Shown in pieces: positions 27,347-41,002 of a DNA stretch of 64,000 bases (position 1 is the first letter of the stretch; each line of letters begins with the position of its first letter). Below the pieces are notes generated by a model. The model had not been told where the DNA came from and ran no database searches. It saw nothing but the letters and a program-made list of their open reading frames with translations. The DNA comes from Streptomyces roseus (GTDB lineage: Bacteria; Actinomycetota; Actinomycetes; Streptomycetales; Streptomycetaceae): positions 1-64,000 of the forward strand of contig NZ_LFML01000043.1 in NCBI RefSeq assembly GCF_001044425.1. Direction: 5' to 3'. Position numbers and translations under genes: made by a program.

Positions 27347-27379
27347 AGGTCTGGACCTCTTGACGGTTGGTCCAGACCT
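27347..27379 (+). promoter_or_regulatory. Paired 12-bp chitinase operator elements (DasR-type)
   Basis: AGGTCTGGACCT at 27347-27358 and TGGTCCAGACCT at 27368-27379 start 21 bases apart, two helical turns. The second equals the 12-bp direct-repeat consensus of Streptomyces chitinase promoters. Both resemble the DasR operator (TGGTCTAGACCA). They predict induction by chitin and control by N-acetylglucosamine or glucose. Confidence 0.75.
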
Positions 27380-27498
27380 TTCTACGCTCGCGGCAACTGT
27401 GGTGAGCGTGCCATGACAAGCGTGCTCACGGGCGGCGCAGGTCCCATCCCCAGTCCCGGCCGGCCCCACGGCCGGGACGGACCTACGGAGGAGCACCC

Positions 27499-29364
<1,866 letters not shown>

Positions 29365-29383
29365 GCACGCGGGGCCAATGAAC

Positions 29384-29429
29384 GACGAAGCCGGGAGACG
29401 GGGTCCGCCCCCCGTCTCCCGGCTTCGTC
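29384..29429 (+). terminator. Hairpin terminator after the chitinase
   Basis: A perfect 20-bp stem with a TCCGCC loop, 20 bases after the chitinase stop. It is the strongest terminator-like hairpin in the window. Confidence 0.85.
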
Positions 29430-29497
29430 CTGCCACGTCACGCCATGCCGGGACAATGCCAGGTCACGTCATGTCATACGCCGGTGCGGGTCCGGCC

Positions 29498-29944
29498 TCA
29501 GGCGACGTTCACCCGTTGCCCGGGCGGCGCCGCCTCCAGCCAGGCCAGGAAGCCGGTCAGCGCGTCCTCGCTCATCGCCAGCTCCAGGCGGGTCCCCCGG
29601 TGGAGACAGCCGAGCACGACGGCGTCGGACAGCAGCGCCAGCTCCTCCTCGCCCTCGGGGGCGCGGCGCGCGACGACCTCGATGGAGGAGCGCTCCAGCA
29701 GCCGGCGCGGGCGCGGGGAGTAGGAGAAGACGCGGAACCACTCGATGCGGTCACCGCTGTAGCGGGCGACCCCGTACACCCAGCCCTTGCCGGAGACGTC
29801 GGGTTCCTCGGAGACCCCCCAGCGCAGGCTGCAGTCGAAGGTGCCGCCGGAACGCTGGATCAGTCTGCGGCGCAGCCCGAACACAAACAGCCCGATCACC
29901 ACCAGGGCTACGACCAGGCCGCTCACAAGCAGAGCGAGGAGCAT
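29498..29944 (-). CDS. DUF2550 membrane-anchored protein
   Basis: A 148-residue protein. One N-terminal transmembrane helix (about residues 2-22) is followed by a cytoplasmic domain with RSGGTFDCSLRW, 'GWVYGVARYSGDRIEWFRVFSYSPRP' and a LEL...LAWLEAAPPGQRVNV end, the DUF2550 pattern. The ATG at MLLALLVSG is favoured because GGAGG lies nine bases away; a GTG two codons upstream is too close. It lies just after the ATP synthase operon on the same strand, separated by a strong terminator. Function unknown. Confidence 0.82.
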   Translation of the reverse strand: MLLALLVSGLVVALVVIGLFVFGLRRRLIQRSGGTFDCSLRWGVSEEPDVSGKGWVYGVARYSGDRIEWFRVFSYSPRPRRLLERSSIEVVARRAPEGEEELALLSDAVVLGCLHRGTRLELAMSEDALTGFLAWLEAAPPGQRVNVA

Positions 29945-29998
29945 CTTCACCGACCTCCTCGCTCATCGAATACCTCAAACGAAAAACGACCTGCATCG

Positions 29999-30048
29999 CC
30001 TCAGCCGCGACCCGGTCTGGAGAATTCCAGACCGGACCGCGGCTGAGG
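29999..30048 (-). terminator. Terminator of the ATP synthase operon
   Basis: A long, nearly perfect inverted repeat around the core CCGGTCTGG-AGAATT-CCAGACCGG. It begins 24 bases after the atpC stop and ends 55 bases before the DUF2550 start. Confidence 0.85.
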
Positions 30049-30072
30049 TCTCAAACCTGTTCGGTACGGGGC

Positions 30073-30447
30073 TCAGTGCCCCGTGACCGCGCGCAGCCGG
30101 ACATCGGCGCGACGCTCGGCGGCCCCATCGGCCTCCGACTTCGCGCGCTCCAGTGCCCGCTCCGCCCGCTGGACGTCAATCTCGTCAGCGAGCTCGGCGA
30201 TCTCGGCCAGCAGGGACAGCTTGTTGTCCGCGAACGAGATGAATCCGCCGTGCACCGCGGCGACGACAGTGTTGCCCTCGCTGGTGCGGATGGTCACCGG
30301 GCCCGATTCCAGCACACCGAGAAGCGGCTGGTGACCGGGCATGACGCCGATGTCGCCGGACGTGGTGCGGGCGACGACCAGGGTGGCCTCGCCGGACCAG
30401 ACATTGCGGTCCGCCGCGACCAGCTCGACGTGCAGCTCAGCAGCCAA
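30073..30447 (-). CDS. atpC: F1F0 ATP synthase subunit epsilon
   Basis: A 124-residue subunit. The beta-sandwich starts ELHVELVAADRNVWSGEA with the conserved GDIGVMPGHQPLLGVLESG, followed by the C-terminal helical hairpin (ELADEIDVQRAERALERAKSE). It sits on the rotor with gamma and inhibits ATP hydrolysis. The TTG start is supported by GAGGAG with a five-base spacing; longer frames lack this. Last gene of the operon, with a hairpin upstream and the terminator downstream. Confidence 0.95.
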   Translation of the reverse strand: MAAELHVELVAADRNVWSGEATLVVARTTSGDIGVMPGHQPLLGVLESGPVTIRTSEGNTVVAAVHGGFISFADNKLSLLAEIAELADEIDVQRAERALERAKSEADGAAERRADVRLRAVTGH

Positions 30448-30512
30448 GGTGGCTCCTCGGGTCACCACCCGGCGGGTCAGCCGGGTGTTGGGTCAAATTC
30501 TAATGGGCGTGG

Positions 30513-30543
30513 GGAGAGGGACGGGACACACCCGCCCCTCTCC
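30513..30543 (-). other. Intercistronic hairpin between atpD and atpC
   Basis: GGAGAGGG and CCCTCTCC form an 8-bp stem extended by a GGG/CCC pair inside a bulge, in the 163-bp atpD-atpC gap. It may protect the atpD message or tune epsilon output; it could also be a partial terminator. Confidence 0.5.
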
Positions 30544-30610
30544 GTCGGGACTCCTGCCGGCGAACCGGCGGGCCTTCGAACCGGATGCGCCCCGTGCGGA
30601 GCGCGCCGGA

Positions 30611-32970
<2,360 letters not shown>

Positions 32971-32990
32971 GAGTCAGGTCCCTTCCGTCG

Positions 32991-34586
32991 TCACTTGGAG
33001 ACGTTGACGGCCGGTGCGTCCTCGCCCAGGAGCTTGCCGTCCGAGGTCTCGAACTGGCGCTTGAAGCCGGCGATGGCGTCCGCGATGGAGGACAGGGTGT
33101 CGTCCGACATCTTGCCGCCGTCCGCGATGGAGGTCAGGAGGTCCTTGCGCTCGCGGCGCAGGTGCTCCAGCAGCTCCGACTCGAAGCGACGGATGTCGGC
33201 GACCGGAACGTCGTCCATCTTGCCGGTGGTGCCGGCCCAGACGGAGACGACCTGCTCCTCGACGGGCATCGGCTGGTACTGGCCCTGCTTCAGCAGCTCG
33301 ACCAGGCGCTTGCCGCGCTCCAGCGCGGCCTTCGACGCGGCGTCCAGGTCGGAACCGAAAGCGGCGAACGCCTCCAGCTCGCGGTACTGGGCCAGGTCGA
33401 GGCGCAGACGGCCGGAAACCTGCTTCATGGCCTTGTGCTGGGCGGAGCCACCGACGCGGGAGACCGAGATACCGACGTTGAGCGCCGGGCGCTGGCCCGC
33501 GTTGAACAGGTCGGACTCCAGGAAGCACTGGCCGTCGGTGATGGAGATGACGTTGGTCGGGATGAACGCCGACACGTCGTTCGCCTTGGTCTCGACGATC
33601 GGCAGACCGGTCATCGAACCGGCGCCCATGTCGTCGGAGAGCTTCGCGCAGCGCTCCAGCAGACGGGAGTGCAGGTAGAAGACGTCACCCGGGTAGGCCT
33701 CACGGCCCGGCGGGCGGCGCAGCAGCAGCGACACGGCGCGGTAGGCGTCGGCCTGCTTCGACAGGTCGTCGAAGATGATCAGGACGTGCTTGCCGGCGTA
33801 CATCCAGTGCTGGCCGATGGCCGAACCGGTGTACGGCGCCAGGTACTTGAAGCCGGCCGGGTCGGACGCCGGGGCGGCGACGATCGTCGTGTACTCGAGC
33901 GCACCGGCGTCTTCCAGGGCGCCGCGCACGGACGCGATGGTCGAGCCCTTCTGGCCGATGGCGACGTAGATGCAGCGCACCTGCTTGTTCACGTCGCCCG
34001 AGCGCCAGTTGTCGCGCTGGTTGATGATCGTGTCGACGGCCAGAGCGGTCTTACCCGTCTGACGGTCGCCGATGATCAGCTGACGCTGGCCGCGGCCGAC
34101 CGGCACCATCGCGTCGATGGCCTTGTAGCCGGTCTGCATCGGCTCGTGGACCGACTTGCGGACCATGACGCCCGGGGCCTGCAGCTCCAGGGCGCGACGG
34201 CCTTCGGTCGCGATCTCGCCGAGACCGTCGATCGGGTTGCCGAGCGGGTCGACGACGCGGCCGAGGTAGCCCTCGCCGACGCCGACGGAGAGCACCTCAC
34301 CGGTGCGCTGCACCGGCTGGCCCTCCTCGATACCGCTGAACTCGCCGAGGACGACCGCACCGATCTCGCGCTCCTCGAGGTTGAGGGCGAGACCGAGGGT
34401 GCCGTCCTCGAACTTCAGCAGCTCGTTCGCCATGGCGGAGGGCAGGCCCTCCACCTTCGCGATGCCGTCGCCGGCAACGCTGACCGTTCCGACCTCCTCG
34501 CGCGAGGCCGCGTCCGGCTGGTACGACTGGACAAAGTTCTCCAGTGCGTCCCGGATCTCCTCCGGCCGGATCGTGAGCTCCGCCAT
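32991..34586 (-). CDS. atpA: F1F0 ATP synthase subunit alpha
   Basis: A 531-residue noncatalytic nucleotide-binding subunit. Walker A GDRQTGKT is at residues 173-180; [16 protein letters not shown] and the arginine-finger region [16 protein letters not shown] are present. The ATG was chosen because [15 protein letters not shown] is the family start; the in-frame upstream extension is poor in coding bias. It precedes atpG by 20 bases. It is a little longer than the E. coli protein at the C-terminus. Confidence 0.98.
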   Translation of the reverse strand: MAELTIRPEEIRDALENFVQSYQPDAASREEVGTVSVAGDGIAKVEGLPSAMANELLKFEDGTLGLALNLEEREIGAVVLGEFSGIEEGQPVQRTGEVLSVGVGEGYLGRVVDPLGNPIDGLGEIATEGRRALELQAPGVMVRKSVHEPMQTGYKAIDAMVPVGRGQRQLIIGDRQTGKTALAVDTIINQRDNWRSGDVNKQVRCIYVAIGQKGSTIASVRGALEDAGALEYTTIVAAPASDPAGFKYLAPYTGSAIGQHWMYAGKHVLIIFDDLSKQADAYRAVSLLLRRPPGREAYPGDVFYLHSRLLERCAKLSDDMGAGSMTGLPIVETKANDVSAFIPTNVISITDGQCFLESDLFNAGQRPALNVGISVSRVGGSAQHKAMKQVSGRLRLDLAQYRELEAFAAFGSDLDAASKAALERGKRLVELLKQGQYQPMPVEEQVVSVWAGTTGKMDDVPVADIRRFESELLEHLRRERKDLLTSIADGGKMSDDTLSSIADAIAGFKRQFETSDGKLLGEDAPAVNVSK

Positions 34587-34715
34587 CTGGGTTCCCTGCT
34601 CTCCTTGTTGGGCCTGAAGCTTCTTAGGGGTCTGGGGGCGACCCCCAGGAATCTTCTGCAAGTTCTGCACGGCCCAACCGGGCCGCTAGGAATGCTTTGT
34701 TCTTTTGGTGGCTGG

Positions 34716-35531
34716 TCAGCCGGCCATGCGGCGCGACGCCTCGGCGAGGCGGTCCGCGATGGTGCCGTCGATGACCTCGTCGCCGACCCGCACCGTGATC
34801 CCGCCGAGGACCGCGGGGTCCACGTCGAGGTTCAGGTGCATCTGGCGGCCGTACAGCTTGGCCAGCACCGCGCCGAGACGCTGCTTCTGCACGTCGCTGA
34901 GCGGAACCGCGCTGGTCACGGTGGCGACCATGCGGTCACGGCGCTCGGCGGCGAGCTTGGAAAGGGACTCCAGTCCCGCTTCCAGGCTACGTCCACGCGG
35001 GTGCGTGACAAGACGGGCGACCAGGCGCTCGGTGACGGGGTTCGCCTTGCCGCCGAGCAGGCTGCGCAGCAGCTCGCCCTTGGCGGAGGCGGAGGCCGCA
35101 CGGTCGGTCAGCGCCGCGCGCAGCTCGGTGTTCGAGGCGACGATCCGGCCGAAGCGGAAGATCTCGTCCTCGACGTCGTCGAGCGCGCCGGCCCGCTGGG
35201 CCGCCGTGAGGTCGGCCGTGGCCGCCAGGGTCTCCAGCGCGTCGACCAGGTCACGGGACTGCGACCAGCGCGACCGCGCCATGCCGGACACCAGGTCGAG
35301 GGTCTCCCCGCTCACCTGGCCGGACAGCAGCCGGCCGACCAGCTCGGCCTTGGCCTCGCCGGGCTGCGCCGGGTCCGTGATGACCCGACGCAGCGAGACC
35401 TCACGGTCGAGCAGCGCGGTGACGGCTGCCAGCTCGCCGGCGAGCTTCGCCGCGTCGACGGACGTGTTGTCCGTCAGCGCGTCGAGACGCTCGCGCGCGG
35501 AGGCCAGCGCCTCGCGGCTCGCTCCGTTCAT
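34716..35531 (-). CDS. atpH: F1F0 ATP synthase subunit delta (long actinobacterial form)
   Basis: A 271-residue stator subunit, about 95 residues longer than E. coli delta. The extra N-terminal part (LASARERLDALTDNTSV and following helices) precedes the delta domain, which ends with LNLDVDPAVLGGITVRVGDEVIDGT. The C-terminal domain binds alpha and the b dimer. The long form is typical of Streptomyces. The ATG overlaps the atpF stop by four bases. Confidence 0.96.
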   Translation of the reverse strand: MNGASREALASARERLDALTDNTSVDAAKLAGELAAVTALLDREVSLRRVITDPAQPGEAKAELVGRLLSGQVSGETLDLVSGMARSRWSQSRDLVDALETLAATADLTAAQRAGALDDVEDEIFRFGRIVASNTELRAALTDRAASASAKGELLRSLLGGKANPVTERLVARLVTHPRGRSLEAGLESLSKLAAERRDRMVATVTSAVPLSDVQKQRLGAVLAKLYGRQMHLNLDVDPAVLGGITVRVGDEVIDGTIADRLAEASRRMAG

Positions 35532-36067
35532 CGGGCCGCCTCGGCCTTCTCCTCAAGCTCGCTGAGGAAGCGGTCGATCGTGCGGCTCTGACGGGCGGCG
35601 TCCTCGAGGGACTCGCCGACGAGCTTGCCGGCCAGGTCGGTGGCGAGCTTGCCCACGTCCTGGCGCAGTGCGTGAGAGGCGGCCTTGCGGTCGGCCTCGA
35701 TCTGGGCGTGGCCGGCAGCGATGATCTCCTCACGCTGCCGCTGGCCCTCTGCGCGCAGTTCTTCCTTGAGCGCAGTGCCCTGCTCCAGCGCTTCCTGGCG
35801 CAGGCGCGCGGCCTCGTGCCGGGCTTCGGCGAGCTGGGCCTTGTACTGCTCCAGCACGCTCTGGGCCTCGGTCTGAGCGGCCTCAGCCTTCTCGATACCG
35901 CCCTCGATCTGCTCACGACGCTCGTCCAGAACCTTGTTGATGTTCGGGAGGAGCTTCTTCGCGAGGAAACCGAAGACGATGACGAAGGCGATCAGACCGA
36001 TGACGAGCTCGGGGATCGGCGGGACGAGCGGGTTTTCCGTCTCGGCCGCGAGAACCAGGAGGTTCAC
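35528..36067 (-). CDS. atpF: F1F0 ATP synthase subunit b
   Basis: A 179-residue peripheral-stalk subunit. One transmembrane helix (about residues 20-40: PELVIGLIAFVIVFGFLAKK) is followed by a long charged coiled coil of about 130 residues. It dimerises and links the a subunit to delta. Its stop overlaps the atpH start by four bases. The short N-terminal leader (MNLLVLAAETENPLVPP) is normal for actinobacteria. Confidence 0.96.
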   Translation of the reverse strand: MNLLVLAAETENPLVPPIPELVIGLIAFVIVFGFLAKKLLPNINKVLDERREQIEGGIEKAEAAQTEAQSVLEQYKAQLAEARHEAARLRQEALEQGTALKEELRAEGQRQREEIIAAGHAQIEADRKAASHALRQDVGKLATDLAGKLVGESLEDAARQSRTIDRFLSELEEKAEAAR

Positions 36068-36110
36068 ATCAGTGCCTTTCGTCTAATCGGACTAGTGGTA
36101 GCGGCTCGTC

Positions 36111-37245
<1,135 letters not shown>

Positions 37246-37470
37246 CGCGGGCTCCTTCAGCGTGGCGCATAGGTACGGCAACCTCGTTGTGTCGGCGCGG
37301 CGCACAGCCGCTGTTCGGCACTGGACTGGTGTTACGGGTGTGGGGGCGGCGATCAGGCATCGAGCCTCGCGATGGAACAGGCGTCAGCTCAGATGCCCGC
37401 GCCCGCAATGCCGCAGTTGGAACCGGACGATAGCAGCATCTCGAACGAGCACTTATCCCGGCCCTACCCC

Positions 37471-37908
37471 TCACGACTTCGGCCCCGAATTTTCGGGCTT
37501 GTCGCCCTTCGTCGAGTCCGGTTCGACGTACAGGATCTTGGCCTTCATGTGAGCACGCGTCTGCGCGCCGATCCACACCAGGGTGGTGGCGACGAGCGTG
37601 ATCGCGAATGCACGGGGGTTGAACAGCGTCGTGTTCTTGAACACGGCGAGAAAGACGAAGAGCAGCAGGATCTGGGCCGTGTAGAGCATGAGCCCCATGG
37701 CCTGGAACAGGTGCGGCAGCGATTTCGCGGTGCGTTGCAGAACGACGAATCCGATGCCCATGAACAGCATCACCAGCAGCGTGGCAATGACGGCCCCGAG
37801 TGCCCCCTTGCCGCCTGCCACCACCGCGCTGATGACGGCGGCGAGAGCGCCGGCGACAGCTGTGGGCACAGCGGCGTGCAGGAGGGATCGGACGTCATCT
37901 GACCGCAT
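37471..37908 (-). CDS. atpI: AtpI-type protein, first gene of the ATP synthase operon
   Basis: A 145-residue membrane protein with four hydrophobic helices (about residues 13-32, 36-58, 70-90 and 103-118) and a charged tail. By position it is AtpI, which helps assemble the c-ring. Sequence conservation of AtpI is low, so the call rests on topology and operon position. The 225-bp gap before atpB holds no recognisable gene. Confidence 0.8.
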   Translation of the reverse strand: MRSDDVRSLLHAAVPTAVAGALAAVISAVVAGGKGALGAVIATLLVMLFMGIGFVVLQRTAKSLPHLFQAMGLMLYTAQILLLFVFLAVFKNTTLFNPRAFAITLVATTLVWIGAQTRAHMKAKILYVEPDSTKGDKPENSGPKS

Positions 37909-37939
37909 GGCGGGTTGCTCCGCGTGGTGGTGGGGGCAC

Positions 37940-37975
37940 GGACTCGTACGGGACTCGTACTGCGGGGACTCGTAC
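37940..37975 (-). repeat. Three direct repeats GGACTCGTAC upstream of atpI
   Basis: Identical 10-base units lie at 37940, 37951 and 37966, 32 to 67 bases from the atpI start codon. They are inside the probable 5' leader and could be protein-binding sites or an RNA element. Confidence 0.6.
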
Positions 37976-38058
37976 GGGACGAGCGTAAGCCCGGTCCGAG
38001 ATCGAACCTCGGGCCGATGGGCCGTCGCACTACGGTCCTTCGGCTCTGTCGCCGGGTT

Positions 38059-38076
38059 TAGTGAACGGTATCACAA
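38059..38076 (-). promoter_or_regulatory. Rex-type redox operator of the ATP synthase operon
   Basis: TAGTGAACGGTATCACAA on the given strand is an 18-base palindrome whose half-sites TAGTGA and TCACAA differ by one base. The consensus Rex operator is TTGTGAA-N4-TTCACAA. It lies about 150 bases upstream of atpI in an AT-rich region likely to hold the promoter. Rex senses NADH/NAD+ and controls respiratory genes in Streptomyces. Confidence 0.7.
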
Positions 38077-38207
38077 ACTATTTGATGAGAGCTTTACCCA
38101 CAGAGTGTGCCGACTGTCACACATGAGAGCTAATCCGCCCGTGTGTGCGCGACAAGCCGTCGTTGTGTGTGGTAAAGGCGGTTCATGTCCGACATGTCCC
38201 GCGGGCG

Positions 38208-39530
38208 TCAGCGCGCCGACTCGGCCTTACGCCGGTCGGGGAAGCGCGAACGGGGGCCTACCGCGGTCGCTCCGTTGACGCCCGAGACACCGACCCGGAT
38301 CGTCCCGGCGGGCTCCGGCTCGCGGCCCGAGACATCCAGGGCCGCCGCCTCGGCGGCCCGCTCGCGGTGCCGGTAGCGCGGAGGCACGAGACCCTCGGCC
38401 CAGCGCGGGGCGCGCGGGGTGAAGCGCGGCAGGAGCAGCAGGACGAGCCCCAGGGCGCTCAGCGCGACGATGGCGAGCACGATCCACATCGAGGCGGAGT
38501 GCACCGAGTACGCCACCGCGCCGAACGCGATCAGACCTGACCAGAAGTACATGATCAGCACCGCGCGGCTGTGCGAATGCCCGAGCTCCAGCAGCCGGTG
38601 GTGCAGGTGCCCGCGGTCGGCCGCGAAGGGCGACTGGCCCTTCCACGTACGCCGCACGATGGCCAGGACCAGGTCCGCCATCGGGATCGCGATGATCGTC
38701 AGCGGGAGCAGAAGCGGAATGAAGACCGGGAGCATCGCGTGCGTCGCGTTGCGCTCACCGCCGGCGAACAGGGCCATCGTGTCCGGGTCCACCTGCCCGG
38801 TGATCGAGATCGCGGAGGCGGCCAGCACCAAGCCGATCAGCATCGATCCGGAATCGCCCATGAAGATACGGGCGGGATGCATGTTGTGCGGCAGGAAGCC
38901 CAGGCACATCCCCATCAGGATCGCGGCGAACAGGGTCGCGGGGGCGGCCGCCTCGATCCCGTAGCCGAACCAGATCCGGTACGAGTAGAGGAAGAACGCG
39001 GCGGCGGCGATGCAGACCATGCCGGCGGCCAGGCCGTCGAGACCGTCCACGAAGTTCACCGCGTTGATGGTGATCACGACCAGCGCCACGGTGAGCAGGT
39101 TGCCCTGCCACTGGGTCAGCGCGACCGTCCCGATGCCCGGGACGGGGATCCACAGCATCGTCAGACCCTGCATGACCATCACACCGGCGGCGATCATCTG
39201 CGCGCCGAGCTTGATCAGGGCGTCGATCTCGAACTTGTCGTCGAGGACGCCGATCAGCCAGATCAGGGCCGCTCCCGAGAGCAGCGCCCGCGGCTCGTTC
39301 GACAGCTCGAAGACGCCGTTGAGGTTGCGCAGGTGGTCCGCGACCAGCAGTCCCGCGCACAGGCCGCCGAACATGGCGATGCCGCCGAGCCGCGGTGTGG
39401 GCTCGCGGTGCACGTCGCGGGCGCGGATCTCCGGCATCGCACCGGCCGCGATCGCGAACTTCCGCACGGGCCCGGTGAGCAGGTAGGTCACCGCGACCGT
39501 GACGCAAAGCGTCAGCAGATATTCACGCAC
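38208..39530 (-). CDS. Polyprenyl-phosphate GlcNAc/MurNAc-1-phosphate transferase (MraY/WecA family)
   Basis: A 440-residue membrane enzyme with about ten helices. Motifs are HREPTPRLGGIAMFGG, NAVNFVDGLDGLAAGM (catalytic Asp pair), 'HNMHPARIFMGDSGSM' and a C-terminal 'RGHLHHRLLELGHSHSR'. It transfers a sugar-phosphate onto undecaprenyl- or decaprenyl-phosphate in wall-glycan synthesis. The C-terminal HxxHxxxLL motif favours WecA/TagO over true MraY. The GTG start (VREYLLTL) has a GGGG element; longer starts are possible. It is transcribed with the downstream ATP synthase genes but separated by about 300 bases. Confidence 0.9.
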   Translation of the reverse strand: MREYLLTLCVTVAVTYLLTGPVRKFAIAAGAMPEIRARDVHREPTPRLGGIAMFGGLCAGLLVADHLRNLNGVFELSNEPRALLSGAALIWLIGVLDDKFEIDALIKLGAQMIAAGVMVMQGLTMLWIPVPGIGTVALTQWQGNLLTVALVVITINAVNFVDGLDGLAAGMVCIAAAAFFLYSYRIWFGYGIEAAAPATLFAAILMGMCLGFLPHNMHPARIFMGDSGSMLIGLVLAASAISITGQVDPDTMALFAGGERNATHAMLPVFIPLLLPLTIIAIPMADLVLAIVRRTWKGQSPFAADRGHLHHRLLELGHSHSRAVLIMYFWSGLIAFGAVAYSVHSASMWIVLAIVALSALGLVLLLLPRFTPRAPRWAEGLVPPRYRHRERAAEAAALDVSGREPEPAGTIRVGVSGVNGATAVGPRSRFPDRRKAESAR

Positions 39531-39646
39531 GGGCTGCCCCAGATGTATCGCCGGCCATCTCAGCCCCACACATTAGCTGCGATGTACCCCTCACCGAGGA
39601 CGCGAGGGGGCGCTATCGCGGTTGCAGTACGCCCCGCTTGTCCCCG

Positions 39647-40876
39647 TTACGCCCCGTACGGGGGAAATCCGCGCGCCAGCTCGGCCACCTCCGGGCGGGT
39701 CCTCGCGCTTTCCCCGCGCAGCGCGGCGGCAAACAGCAGGGCGATGCGGGCCATCTCGGGCTCCGCCATGCCCTGGGTGGTGACGGCCGCCGTGCCGAGC
39801 CGGATCCCGCGCAGGTCCCCGTACGGGAGGGCGCAGGTGTCCAGCACGATCCCGGCGGCGGCGAGCCGGCCGCGGGCGGTGGGGCCGTCCACGCCGAGCG
39901 GTGCCGGGTCGGCGGTGATCAGGTGGGTGTCGGTGCCGCCCGTCGTCACCGCGAAGCCGTGGGCGGCGAGCGACTCGGCCAGCGCCCGGGCGTTGGCGAC
40001 CACCCGGTGGGCGTACGTGGTGAACGCGGGGGCCGCGGCCTCGCCGAAGGCCACGGCCTTCGCCGCGATGGTGTGCATCTGGGCACCGCCCTGGGTGAAG
40101 GGGAAGACGGCGCGGTCGATCCGCTCGGCGAACTCGGCCCCGCACAGGATCATCCCGCCGCGCGGACCGCGCAGCACCTTGTGCGTCGTCGCGCAGACGA
40201 TGTCGGCGTACGGGACGGGGCTCGGCGCGGCTCCGCCCGCCACCAGCCCGATCGGATGGGCGGCGTCCGCGATGAGGTGGGCCCCGACCTCGTCGGCGAT
40301 CTCCCGGAACACGGAGTACTCGGGGTGGCGCGGGTAGGAGATCGAGCCGCAGACGATGGCCTTGGGCCGGTGCAGCCGGGCGAGCTCCTGCACCTCCAGG
40401 TAGTCGATCAGGCCGGTCTCGGCGTCGACCCCGTACCCGACGAAGTCGAACCAGCGGCCGGAGAAGTTGGCGGGCGAGCCGTGCGTGAGGTGGCCGCCGT
40501 ACGGGAGCCCCATCGCGAGGACGGTGTCCCCGGGCCGCAGCAGGGCGGCGTACGCGGCCAGCACCGCGGCGGAACCGGAATGCGGCTGTACGTTGGCGTG
40601 CTCGACCCCGAACAGGGCGCGGGCCCGCTCGACGGCCAGCCCCTCGGCGAGGTCGGCGTACTCGCAGCCGCCGTGGTAGCGGTGGCCCGGGTAGCCCTCC
40701 GCGTACTTGTTGGCGAGCGCCGAGCCGAGGGCCGCGAGCACGGCGGGCGAGGTGAAGTTCTCGGCGGCGCTCAGCTGGAGCGTCGCGGCCTGCCGCTGCG
40801 CCTCCCCGTCCAGGACGTCGGCCATCTGCGGATCCTGCTGCCGCAGCAGGTCGGAGGGCGGGGTGATGACGCTCAT
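39647..40876 (-). CDS. Serine hydroxymethyltransferase family protein
   Basis: A 409-residue PLP enzyme of the SHMT family. The PLP lysine is Lys223 in ATTHKVLRGPRGG, with LQLSAAENFTSPAV (substrate entry), NVQPHSGSAA and ADAAHPIGLVAGG. The usual 'TTHKTLRGPR' motif is present with Val for Thr. It interconverts serine and glycine with tetrahydrofolate, or acts as a threonine aldolase. Streptomyces normally has a separate housekeeping glyA, so this may be a second copy with a different substrate. Confidence 0.88.
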   Translation of the reverse strand: MSVITPPSDLLRQQDPQMADVLDGEAQRQAATLQLSAAENFTSPAVLAALGSALANKYAEGYPGHRYHGGCEYADLAEGLAVERARALFGVEHANVQPHSGSAAVLAAYAALLRPGDTVLAMGLPYGGHLTHGSPANFSGRWFDFVGYGVDAETGLIDYLEVQELARLHRPKAIVCGSISYPRHPEYSVFREIADEVGAHLIADAAHPIGLVAGGAAPSPVPYADIVCATTHKVLRGPRGGMILCGAEFAERIDRAVFPFTQGGAQMHTIAAKAVAFGEAAAPAFTTYAHRVVANARALAESLAAHGFAVTTGGTDTHLITADPAPLGVDGPTARGRLAAAGIVLDTCALPYGDLRGIRLGTAAVTTQGMAEPEMARIALLFAAALRGESARTRPEVAELARGFPPYGA

Positions 40877-41002
40877 GGCGCGACTCCAGTGGGCTGTCCC
40901 GAATAGCCCCACTCTAGGGCGCCCCGTCCCACGGCGCCCGATTTCGACCCCGCCGGTTTCCGCGGCGCGGGAGTCCGGGCCGGCGCCGGCCGCCGACGCC
41001 CG

